A stretch of 64,000 nucleotides of DNA from Nitrospirae bacterium 13_2_20CM_2_62_8. GTDB taxonomy: Bacteria; Nitrospirota; Nitrospiria; Nitrospirales; Nitrospiraceae. The stretch lies in the NCBI GenBank assembly GCA_001914955.1, contig MNDM01000044.1, positions 1-64,000 on the forward strand, read 5' to 3'. The notes beneath the pieces were generated by a model. The model saw only the letters and a list, made by a program, of their open reading frames with translations, was not told the origin of the DNA and ran no database searches. Both the position numbers and the translations under genes were made by a program. Shown here in pieces: positions 1 through 7,631 of the stretch (the stretch's first letter is position 1; every line of letters begins with the position of its first letter).

Positions 1-346
1 TCTTGTCGAACCTCACATCTGGAACGACATACTTCTGCCTAAGCAACTTGCCGTGCCGGTAAATAAAGCTGATGATGTCGTCATTGACGCCGAACAGTAA
101 CGAGGGATACTCCACCGGCAACTCAAGAAGGGTTTTCAGCAGCACTTCTGCGAACTCAGTCTGGCCGAGCTGACTGAGAATTCCGCGGCCAATCTGTCTG
201 TAACCTGAAAGATATTTCGAAAACCGCGCGAGGCTGATGCTCCTGTCGTGGACCACCCATACGTCTCCACCGGCAACTGATGCAGATCGCAGGATTCCCA
301 GTCCTTGGGTATGGTCGCCTATGACGACTGTCGCTGGTTTGCGCAT
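1..346 (-). CDS. ATP-grasp family protein, N-terminal part (cut by window edge)
   Basis: An open frame with no stop runs off the left edge and starts at an ATG at 346 (protein begins MRKPATVVIGDHTQGLGIL). The N-terminal pattern, with a nucleotide-type strand-glycine turn, 'ILRSASVAGGDVWVVHD' and then a stretch ending 'LFGVNDDIISFIYRHGKLL', is typical of the pre-ATP-grasp domain of predicted carboxylate-amine ligases (COG3919 type). These occur in exopolysaccharide clusters. About 115 residues are visible and the catalytic domain lies outside the window. It is in the same frame as the upstream phosphatidylserine decarboxylase, 55 bases after its stop, so probably co-transcribed. The family call rests only on the N-terminal half. 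Confidence 0.6.
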   Translation of the reverse strand, partial: MRKPATVVIGDHTQGLGILRSASVAGGDVWVVHDRSISLARFSKYLSGYRQIGRGILSQLGQTEFAEVLLKTLLELPVEYPSLLFGVNDDIISFIYRHGKLLRQKYVVPDVRFDK

Positions 347-400
347 GCAGCCTCGGCGAAGATCGGTGAACAGTCCGAAGAATGCGGGTCTGTCATGGAG

Positions 401-1177
401 CTACTGTTCGAGCGCAGCGATAATCGTCTTGCCCGCATAGACCTGCTCTCCCGGCCGCACTCTAAACGAAATGCGCTCGTAGGGAATGAATAGATCCGTC
501 TGCGAACCGCGCTCGATGAATGATATCTTGTCGCCTTTCCTGACTTGCTGGCCCTCCTGAAAGAAGCGGATGATTTTATTCACAAACCGGTCTGCGATAA
601 GGATCAGGAAACACACCATCTTTCCGTTCTGAATCTGCATGGTCATTCGTTCGTTTTCGAGGTGGAATGGCGCAGCGAACATATCGACAGCTTTCCTCAG
701 GAGGGTGAAATTCACATACTCCCAGAGGTCAACCATCGGAAGATTCGTGCCCGTCCGGTGGTAATGCAGAGTTCTGATCTCGCCGTCGATGGGAGCGCGA
801 TTATAATGAACGTCGAATGGGGTCATATAAATGCCCAACAACCATCCTTGCGCGTCCTTCATCTCCGTCTTGGTGAGCTCACTGATCCTGATCTTCTTTC
901 CTTTCTTATCGGAAGTTACTTCACCAGCCTTCACCGGATAGAGGTACATGAGCCGGCCATCGGCAGGGGACAATATCAGGTTGTCCCCATGAGGAATGCG
1001 GCGCTCGGGATCACGGAAAAAAAATACGTTTCGAAACCACCAAAGCCAGATGCATCCGCCCAGGAAAATCGGGAGCCAGGCGAACACAGCTACTTGCCAG
1101 AGTTCAAACCCGAACTGAGTGCCAACAAAATATGCAAGAATGCAGGCAATAGTTTGCAATACAGATAGCTTCTTCAT
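401..1177 (-). CDS. psd: Phosphatidylserine decarboxylase proenzyme
   Basis: 258 residues. It would decarboxylate phosphatidylserine to phosphatidylethanolamine at the inner membrane. An N-terminal hydrophobic hairpin (about residues 5-50) anchors the protein. Family motifs seen in order are FFRDPER, SPADG, MTPFDVHYNRAP and a C-terminal RGSQTDLFIP segment. Gly224-Ser225 there is the expected self-cleavage site that makes the pyruvoyl group. Length and layout fit the short bacterial type-II enzyme. The start has a good ribosome site (GAAGG). It sits at the downstream end of the polysaccharide gene string. No phosphatidylserine synthase is seen nearby, so its link to the cluster may be positional, or the substrate may differ. 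Confidence 0.88.
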   Translation of the reverse strand: MKKLSVLQTIACILAYFVGTQFGFELWQVAVFAWLPIFLGGCIWLWWFRNVFFFRDPERRIPHGDNLILSPADGRLMYLYPVKAGEVTSDKKGKKIRISELTKTEMKDAQGWLLGIYMTPFDVHYNRAPIDGEIRTLHYHRTGTNLPMVDLWEYVNFTLLRKAVDMFAAPFHLENERMTMQIQNGKMVCFLILIADRFVNKIIRFFQEGQQVRKGDKISFIERGSQTDLFIPYERISFRVRPGEQVYAGKTIIAALEQ

Positions 1178-1417
1178 AGCACCTTCGTGAGATCAAAAGC
1201 GGTGTTCAATTCCAACGAACCTTGCAACCGATTCAGCGCCGCGCGTGGGCCCCAAAGTCACAGCCAAGATGAAATACGCGGGGCCTCAGGCGGGTCAAGT
1301 CCTAAGTTCGATGTCAAATCCGGCATCATTCCACCGTGAAGCTCCTGCTAGGTTACATGGCTGGTCCAGTCGCAGCCCCGCAGGACGCCGAGATGCGGCG
1401 CTGCCCCCCGGCCCGCG

Positions 1418-2563
1418 TTAACCGGCACCCTTCCCCGAGATGACAGCCGCTGGCGTGGCGAGGAGGATCTTGATGTCGGTCCAGAGGGAGCGCCTCCTGG
1501 CGTACCGGAGGTCGAGGCGCACCATCTCGTCGAAGGTCGTGCGGCTGCGCCCGGCCACCTGCCAGAGTCCTGTGAGCCCCGGCTTGGCCTCCAGGAGCCG
1601 GCGGCGATGCCAGGGCTTGTACAGCTTGAGCTCATATAGAAGCGGAGGCCGGGGCCCGACCAGCGACATGTTTCCTCGCAGCACGTTCCACAGTTGAGGT
1701 AGCTCGTCGAGGCTCGCCTTGCGAAGAATGCGTCCAACCGGCGTGATCCGTGGATCGTTGGTGAGTTTGAAGAGCCCGTTCTCGCCCCGTTCGTGAACCT
1801 GGCCACCCGCCTTGATGAACCGGATGACGAACTCGTGATGGAGCCTGTAATCAGCGTCCCAATACATCGTTCGAAACTTCAGTATCGTGAAGGGCTTCAT
1901 CATCTGCCCGACTCGTACCTGTCTAAAGAGGACCGGACCCCGAGACGTTGACTTTATTAGGATGGCGATCAGCAGAAGAATAGGTGAAAGTACCGCCAGG
2001 AGAGTCAGACTGCCGATGATATCCAGCTTCCGCTTGATCGGGTCGTAGGGGGTACTCCGTTCCTTACAGGAACGTAGCTCCCGGTAGAGGAACGCATCAA
2101 CCGGCCGAAATGGGTCCACTCCTACGCGCTTCGGCTCGGGATAGACGTGGACTCGGATCGAAAGCCTGGCGACTGTTTCCACATCCAAGCGTCTAGCGAG
2201 CTCTCGACGGACTCGAATTTCGAGCCTTTCGCACGCGTTGACCGGATCAGATGCGCAGATTTCGGGCACGATGAGTCCGATTACAGCCCGCCACTCGAGC
2301 CATCCAAGGACGTCCATCTCACGCTTGGCTGCCGCCAATGCTTCGACGAGAGTCTCCGAAGTCGTCGAAGAATCAGCGTCCATGCCATCGTCCATGTCGA
2401 GCAGCAGGAAAACGAATGACTGATTAGATCGATCCGAGCGTTTTCGCTCCCTGATCAAGACCTGCCTGAAGAGGTCTTCGTTGATGACGTGCGGACGGCT
2501 CCTCCCATCTTCTTGATCACAGGCCCGTGTTCTCATGCGTTCCGGGTGGTGAGGTGTGATCAT
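1418..2563 (-). CDS. Priming sugar-phosphate transferase with N-terminal GGDEF-like domain
   Basis: 381 residues. The C-terminal half (about 175-381) is a bacterial sugar transferase (PF02397). It has a membrane segment after YDPIKRKLDIIG, then GPVLFRQVRVG, ILKFRTM, LRKASLDELPQLWNVLRGNMSLVGPRP and KPGLTGLWQV, the motifs of WcaJ/PglC-type enzymes that load the first sugar-phosphate onto undecaprenyl phosphate. The N-terminal 170 residues are unusual. They read like a degenerate GGDEF fold (RERKRSDRS, FVFLLLDMD, then DVLGWLEWRAVIGLIVPE where the active-site loop should be) with no GG[D/E]EF signature. The same domain occurs in a truncated neighbour at 3648-4247. The enzyme probably starts repeat-unit synthesis for this locus. 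The role of the N-domain is unknown. Confidence 0.88.
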   Translation of the reverse strand: MITPHHPERMRTRACDQEDGRSRPHVINEDLFRQVLIRERKRSDRSNQSFVFLLLDMDDGMDADSSTTSETLVEALAAAKREMDVLGWLEWRAVIGLIVPEICASDPVNACERLEIRVRRELARRLDVETVARLSIRVHVYPEPKRVGVDPFRPVDAFLYRELRSCKERSTPYDPIKRKLDIIGSLTLLAVLSPILLLIAILIKSTSRGPVLFRQVRVGQMMKPFTILKFRTMYWDADYRLHHEFVIRFIKAGGQVHERGENGLFKLTNDPRITPVGRILRKASLDELPQLWNVLRGNMSLVGPRPPLLYELKLYKPWHRRRLLEAKPGLTGLWQVAGRSRTTFDEMVRLDLRYARRRSLWTDIKILLATPAAVISGKGAG

Positions 2564-2620
2564 GGGCCAAACGCACGAACACGGCGGGACGCGACCAGAG
2601 AGCGCCCGCTTGACATCCGG

Positions 2621-3631
2621 TCAATGCGATGAGGCATAAACGATCTCTTTACGGCGCTTGAGGGACTCTTCGGCTGCCTCCAGCATCCTCACCACGCGCA
2701 GGCCAGCACGTCCGTCGTTGAAAGGCCTCTTTCCCTCGGCCACACAGTCCAAAAAGTAGCGGGTTTCGAGCTGCAGCGCCTCAGTCTCTTCCACCTTGGG
2801 CGCCCACATGTCCCCGCTCCGGTAGCTCACCAGAAGCTGATGAACTCCTTGCTCTGTTCCGACCTCGACGCCCTTGTCGTATATCTTGATTTTTTCGGCG
2901 GGCTCGAGATCATTCCACACCAGCATCCTCCGCTGCCCGCCGACCAAGGTCGTACGCACCTTTACGGGTGACAGCCAATTGACGTTGATGTGGGCGATCA
3001 CACTGTTGGGGAAGTACAGAGTCATATAGCCCACGTCCTCGAGGCCGTTCAAGTGCGCTCCGGCGGTTGCCACTACCATTTCCGGCTCGAGGCCGATCAG
3101 ATAGTCCATGATGGATAGATCGTGGGGCGCGAGGTCCCAGATGACGTTGACGTCGTGCTGAAAGAGCCCCAGGTTGACTCGAGTCGAATCGTAGTAGTAG
3201 AGCGGCCCCAACGCCCCCCCATCGACCAGTTCCTTGATCTTGCGCACGGCACCGGTGAAGAGGAAGGTGTGATCCACCATGACCACTAAGTTTTTGCGAT
3301 CGGCGAGCTCGATCAGCTCTTCAGCCTGGGCTGAAGTAGCTGTAAAGGGCTTCTCCACGAACACGTGTTTCCCATTCTCGAGCGCCTTCTTCGCAAGATC
3401 GTAGTGCGTTGAGACCGGAGTGACGATGGCCACAGCGTCGATCTCGGGCGAGCCCGTGACTTCATCCAGATCGGAAGTCGCGTACACGGCGGGATGGAGG
3501 CTCAACGCCCGAGCCAAAGCCTTGGGATTCTTGTCGCAAATGGCTGCCACCCGGCAGCCGGGTTGGCTTGAGAAGTTGCGTAGAATATTCGGACCCCAGT
3601 AGCCGTATCCGATGACACCAAGCTTAAGCAT
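2621..3631 (-). CDS. Gfo/Idh/MocA-family NAD-dependent oxidoreductase (WbpB/WlbA-like)
   Basis: 336 residues. N-terminal Rossmann fold (VIGYGYWGPNILRNF, about residues 5-20), then AIVTPVSTHYDLAKKALENGKHVFVEKP, whose EKP lysine is the family's catalytic or binding residue. A C-terminal alpha/beta domain follows. The start has a strong ribosome site (AAGGAGGA). In polysaccharide clusters this subgroup often oxidises C3 of a UDP-N-acetylglucosaminuronic acid (WbpB/WlbA). The matching aminotransferase (16153-17430) and acetyltransferase (17417-18064) are encoded in the same locus, which supports that role by inference. The exact substrate cannot be read from sequence. Confidence 0.85.
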   Translation of the reverse strand: MLKLGVIGYGYWGPNILRNFSSQPGCRVAAICDKNPKALARALSLHPAVYATSDLDEVTGSPEIDAVAIVTPVSTHYDLAKKALENGKHVFVEKPFTATSAQAEELIELADRKNLVVMVDHTFLFTGAVRKIKELVDGGALGPLYYYDSTRVNLGLFQHDVNVIWDLAPHDLSIMDYLIGLEPEMVVATAGAHLNGLEDVGYMTLYFPNSVIAHINVNWLSPVKVRTTLVGGQRRMLVWNDLEPAEKIKIYDKGVEVGTEQGVHQLLVSYRSGDMWAPKVEETEALQLETRYFLDCVAEGKRPFNDGRAGLRVVRMLEAAEESLKRRKEIVYASSH

Positions 3632-3647
3632 TAGATTCCTCCTTAGA

Positions 3648-4247
3648 TCAGCTCAGCCCCGACACGAAGGGGCCAAGGAGCAAGACGACAGCCCCAACGG
3701 TCAGGACGATCGCGCGTTTAACAGACAGTGCACATCTGTGGAACAGGGACCAACGGGTCACGTCGGGGTAGAAAACCAAGTGGAAGCCATCACCCGAATC
3801 GATCCCCTCAAGCTCGGGGTGTTGATAGATGCGCACCCGGAGCCGACGGACAACGCCTGAGGGAAGGCGTTCGTAAAGCCCTTCAGTGACTCTTTGACCA
3901 ATCAGGGGGGAGACTTCCGTCTGGCGCCCATCCCCGATCTCGGTCAGCACGGCTCCAGCAACACGCTCCTCGCGGTACCAGCCCACAAGGTCAGTCTCGC
4001 GGAGGCAGAGCCATAAATTCGAGAAGAGGTTGCTGGCCACCACGGAGTCGATGCGCGCACTTAATCCTTCCTGCTCCTTCAGATCCACCAGGAGAAGCAG
4101 GAAAGGGCAGCCAGAGCGTTCAGAGCGTTTTCGCTCACTCGCCAAGAAGTACCGGAACGCCTCCTCGTTGTAAGCCTGGCCCAACCGACCCTCCAGGGCA
4201 ACGCCGGGTAAGCACCGATCTGATTCCGCCCGCATGTCTGACACCAC
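3648..4247 (-). CDS. Truncated paralogue of the sugar transferase N-domain (degenerate GGDEF-like plus one membrane segment)
   Basis: 199 residues. It repeats the architecture of the front of the sugar transferase at 1418-2563. SERKRSERSGCPFLLLLVDL, then DLVGWYREERVAGAVLTEIG, then RLRVRIYQHPE align with RERKRSDRSNQSFVFLLLDM, DVLGWLEWRAVIGLIVPE and SIRVHVYPEP. It stops right after the first hydrophobic segment (VKRAIVLTVGAVVLLLGPF), where the transferase would continue. The catalytic sugar-transferase domain is absent and the next gene starts 16 bases later. The start codon is GTG, with an in-frame ATG at 4235. It may be a decayed gene duplication or a deliberate membrane-tethered regulatory copy. 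The frame is intact over its whole length, which favours a protein that is still made. Confidence 0.6.
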   Translation of the reverse strand: MVSDMRAESDRCLPGVALEGRLGQAYNEEAFRYFLASERKRSERSGCPFLLLLVDLKEQEGLSARIDSVVASNLFSNLWLCLRETDLVGWYREERVAGAVLTEIGDGRQTEVSPLIGQRVTEGLYERLPSGVVRRLRVRIYQHPELEGIDSGDGFHLVFYPDVTRWSLFHRCALSVKRAIVLTVGAVVLLLGPFVSGLS

Positions 4248-4331
4248 TCCCCCTAGGCTTGTGAAGGCGGTAGCCGGGAGACCTCGCAGGTCAGGCTCAA
4301 CCGGTACCGGCGCTGGGACAATGTGGATGGG

Positions 4332-5645
4332 TTAAGAGGACAACGCTCTCATCAGCACCGTCGCGAGCATTCCCGCGTCTCTCGCGCCGATCCGAGAATG
4401 GGTGGGTAGGTTGATCAAATGCTGTGCCGCCTGCTCGGCGCGTGGACAGGAACCAGGCTCGTACCCCGCGACGTCGGGCGACTCCGCCTCCTCGAGCACG
4501 GAAGTGAACCAGGTGCCGAGCACGGCATGGCGGGCGAGCGCGCGAATCACCTTGGGTCGATCTTCCACCCACACGGGGTATCGAACGAAAGCTGGCTCGG
4601 CCTTGGCCGGAGCCTGAGGGAGTCGGAGTCCGCAACCTGAGAGGTGGGCTTGGTAGACGTTCGCGACAAGTTCCCGATGCTCCAGGTTCTGGTCCAGGTT
4701 GCTGAGCTGGCAGAGACCGACAGCAGCCTGACCGTTACTCAGACGCCGTTCGTAGTCCATGGGCCGGTGACCCTTCCGCTCCTCCAACGTCGTTGGACCG
4801 GGCAGTGGATTGCGGCGTCCCAATCTCTCGTGGGCGATGCGCGCAAACCGGTGGACGTGCGGCTGGGTCAGCAAGTAGTAGACGACGAGTTTCATCAGAT
4901 ATTGCGCGGAGAGCCACCTGCGGGGCCAACTGCAGGAAGCCTGAAAGGCCCGCGTACGGGAAGCCAGGGTTGGGTCGTTCGTTACCGCCATGCCGCCCAT
5001 CACTGTAGAGATCGTCTTGGTCTCCTCAGTACTGAAGATCGCCGCGTGGCCAAACATGCCCGCCTGTCTCCCATCGTACCGAGCGCCCAGGGCATGCACA
5101 CAGTCTTCGATCACCAGGAGATTGTGGCGACGTGCAAAGAGGAGCGCGGCGTCCATGTCCACGGGGATGCCAAACGTGTGCTGCAACAGGAGAACGCGCG
5201 AACGCGGCGTGATGCGACGCTCTGCATCTGCCAGATCGATGTTGTAGTCCTCCCAGCGGCAGTCCACGTAGACGGGCCGTGCGCCTGTGTAGCGTATTGC
5301 ATTGGCCACCACAATGTGTGAAGGGAGCGAGAGCAGAACATCCGCTCCCTCACCGATTCCGAGCGCTCGGAGAAGTTCGTAAAGAGCTACCCTTGCACTG
5401 CCGAAGCTGATCGCGTACTTCGCGCCCAACGTGCGAGCGAAAGCCTGTTCGTACTCTTCGATCTTTGCTCCCTGGACAAGCTGTGTGGGTCTCATCAAAT
5501 AGCGCAAGGCCTCAACGCAATCGGACCATCGAGTCGTCCCTCCGAGCATGGCCCAACAGCGCGGCAGATGGAAGGCCAGGTTGCCCTGTGTGAAGCTAGC
5601 CCCCAGAGCAGCAAGCCTGGACTTTGCGCTAGAGCCGTGCATCAA
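4332..5645 (-). CDS. DegT/DnrJ/EryC1/StrS-family PLP-dependent sugar aminotransferase
   Basis: 437 residues. Shows the family pattern of GSARVALYELLRALGIG near the N-terminus, VLLLQHTFGIPVDMD, LVIEDCVHALGARYDG (PLP-ring aspartate), and FSTEETKTISTVMGGM, where the lysine is the expected PLP Schiff-base residue. It would transaminate a nucleotide-linked keto-sugar, or a related small molecule, for the polysaccharide. It is longer than typical and diverged from the second aminotransferase of the locus (16153-17430), so the two probably act on different sugars. It lies between a deacetylase-type gene and the truncated sugar-transferase paralogue, all in one direction. Confidence 0.82.
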   Translation of the reverse strand: MMHGSSAKSRLAALGASFTQGNLAFHLPRCWAMLGGTTRWSDCVEALRYLMRPTQLVQGAKIEEYEQAFARTLGAKYAISFGSARVALYELLRALGIGEGADVLLSLPSHIVVANAIRYTGARPVYVDCRWEDYNIDLADAERRITPRSRVLLLQHTFGIPVDMDAALLFARRHNLLVIEDCVHALGARYDGRQAGMFGHAAIFSTEETKTISTVMGGMAVTNDPTLASRTRAFQASCSWPRRWLSAQYLMKLVVYYLLTQPHVHRFARIAHERLGRRNPLPGPTTLEERKGHRPMDYERRLSNGQAAVGLCQLSNLDQNLEHRELVANVYQAHLSGCGLRLPQAPAKAEPAFVRYPVWVEDRPKVIRALARHAVLGTWFTSVLEEAESPDVAGYEPGSCPRAEQAAQHLINLPTHSRIGARDAGMLATVLMRALSS

Positions 5646-5686
5646 TCTAATACCAACGTGGTAAGTCCTGTTGCATCTGTTCTCAG

Positions 5687-5740
5687 CCCCCTCACCTACG
5701 CCTCTCCCCCGCTGCGGGGGAGAGGGAGGGGTGAGGGGGG
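5687..5740. repeat. G/C-rich dispersed palindrome
   Basis: A near-perfect inverted repeat with arms CCCCCTCACC and CCTCTCCCCC around a short GCTG loop. It lies in the 280-base gap between two polysaccharide genes. Related C-run/G-run palindromes occur at 24101-24283, 51108-51134, 53712-53790, 62163-62203 and 62538-62565, so this is one member of a dispersed repeat family. The rest of this gap holds nothing recognisable. Confidence 0.75.
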
Positions 5741-5926
5741 ACAGTCGTCACGGGAATAAAGACGTTTGCTATAGTCGCTCATCTTCACGACAATATTAGT
5801 CGCGCGAATCTTATGTACCTTGTGATCCGCAGGTCTTTCAGGGTTACAGTGAACAGTGCTTCATCGGCCGTGGCCAATGCACGGAGGCAGCAGAGTGATC
5901 ACACTGAAGCCATTCCTCTCCAGATC

Positions 5927-7582
5927 TCAGATTGAAACGCGGGTATCTATGCGGCGATTGAACCCGATGTCGACGTAGCTCTCAGAAGCGTCTGTGCCCA
6001 TCGCGCCATCCCGAGGCAGGCATCCTGCTCTGTGGATTCTCAGCCGCAATCCAGGCAGCTTCTCATCACCATCAACCGAGACCTTCGCGTGAAGCACACC
6101 GGGTTCCCAGGAGACTGTCTCAAAGCTTGCCGATCGACGTTTCCGAAACCAAGCGACGGCCTGGGCCGCGGTTGAACACCACGCCTGCCTGCGCTTCAGT
6201 CCCGTGAGCAAGTTCAGATAAAACTCATCCCACAGCCTTTCAGGCGCAATACTCCGGTCGTGCCAGTTGACTGTCACGGTGCCGCCAAAACGGACCGCGT
6301 TGTCAATAATACCGCCGACTTGTTTCGTGGCTTCTCTTGGGGAAAGGTTGAGATAGCACGGGTAGAACAGCGCCGTGTCCATCACATGCAATGGTAACTC
6401 GAGCAGCCGGGTTGCTTCCAGTGGTTTGTACGCCTGCCCGGTTCCAGCCCGGTAGCCGATCGTTTCGTTGTAGCCACTCGTTGAATCATACGAGAAGCCG
6501 GCCTTCTCCAAAGTTTCTGGAGACTTCTCATCGAGATAGAGCCAATGCATACGTATCCCGATGTCTGCCTGTCCGGTTATTCGCGTAACCTGTTCCTGCT
6601 CCTCACGCCCCTTCGAACTGTCCACCCATGCGTCGATACCATGAAGACCGATTTCGCAGCCCGCGCCGACAAGCATAGAGATCCGATCTGCAATGTCAGA
6701 AGCACCATAACGCGAGGCGCGCATCGCTGGCGCCTGCCCTGCGGCGGTTCGTCCTGGATCGTCCTTGAAGGGAATCACGAAAAATGTTGAGGCCAGGCCT
6801 TTCTCCATTGCGACGTAACGGTCGAACTCATGCCAAAAGTCCTTCACAAGGCCCAAATGAACAAACGGTAGCATCACAACCGCCCGCCAATTGGTGAAGA
6901 GGCTGCGCACGGGAGCCCGTCCTCGGACTAGGTTGATCAGTGAACCAAGGAGGGCCCGGTACAGAAACCCGAACATCGTGTGGTCCCACTTGTGGAGGCG
7001 GATCGAGGGATGATCCACATCGTGGGTTAGGCAGGCAATAAATGGATACCCATCTGGAACAGGCGGGATCTCGAGCAGCGGAATCTCACAACCGATGATC
7101 AGGTCACGCAGAAGGGTGATATGCATCTCCAGTGCGGGCAAGCTTGCGTTGGCGCTAGGCTGACCCTTGGTGAGCAGGGTCCGAACCTCGCGGAATAGGT
7201 CATAGCCCATCCGGGCCAGCACGCTGCCGTTGGACTTCTGTAAATATCCAGCCGATCCATGGGAGATCTCATCTTTCAGGATTTCGAGTCCCTTGTGCCG
7301 AAAGGTGATGCTGCCTTCATAGATCGGGATTCGGCCTTTCTTGTACGAAAGGATCGTGCTCCTCCGCTGTGAAGCGATCTCCTCTTCAGGATCAAATAGT
7401 GTCTTTGAACAAGCATAGATAATGACAAGTTCCGCGGCCGTTCTGCTGAACTTAGCATCTCCTGCACAGAGCAGGACTTGGTATCGGCGGTCGCTGCGAT
7501 AAAACTCCCACGGGGTTTTGAACAGTTCGAAGAACTCGCGCACAGTCCCGTGGTCGCCCGAATTTGCAATAACGCCTATCAT
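5927..7582 (-). CDS. Polysaccharide deacetylase-like protein
   Basis: 551 residues. The central part carries the NodB-type pattern. FIACLTHDVDHP (around residue 195) provides the Asp-Asp pair, then GCEIGLHGIDAW, and GTVTVNWHDRSI near residue 430 as the late histidine motif. The first 180 residues have no recognisable signature, and the last 60 form a separate beta-rich tail (LRLRIHRAG). A very similar LRLRIYRA stretch appears near the end of the membrane protein at 14995-15933. It probably removes acetyl groups from a nascent polysaccharide, or belongs to the related family of EPS-cluster deacetylase homologues whose activity is unproven. Confidence 0.75.
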   Translation of the reverse strand: MIGVIANSGDHGTVREFFELFKTPWEFYRSDRRYQVLLCAGDAKFSRTAAELVIIYACSKTLFDPEEEIASQRRSTILSYKKGRIPIYEGSITFRHKGLEILKDEISHGSAGYLQKSNGSVLARMGYDLFREVRTLLTKGQPSANASLPALEMHITLLRDLIIGCEIPLLEIPPVPDGYPFIACLTHDVDHPSIRLHKWDHTMFGFLYRALLGSLINLVRGRAPVRSLFTNWRAVVMLPFVHLGLVKDFWHEFDRYVAMEKGLASTFFVIPFKDDPGRTAAGQAPAMRASRYGASDIADRISMLVGAGCEIGLHGIDAWVDSSKGREEQEQVTRITGQADIGIRMHWLYLDEKSPETLEKAGFSYDSTSGYNETIGYRAGTGQAYKPLEATRLLELPLHVMDTALFYPCYLNLSPREATKQVGGIIDNAVRFGGTVTVNWHDRSIAPERLWDEFYLNLLTGLKRRQAWCSTAAQAVAWFRKRRSASFETVSWEPGVLHAKVSVDGDEKLPGLRLRIHRAGCLPRDGAMGTDASESYVDIGFNRRIDTRVSI

Positions 7583-7631
7583 CTATCCATCCAATGAAGC
7601 TTCAACTCTTACACTCACTTACAGCAAGAGA

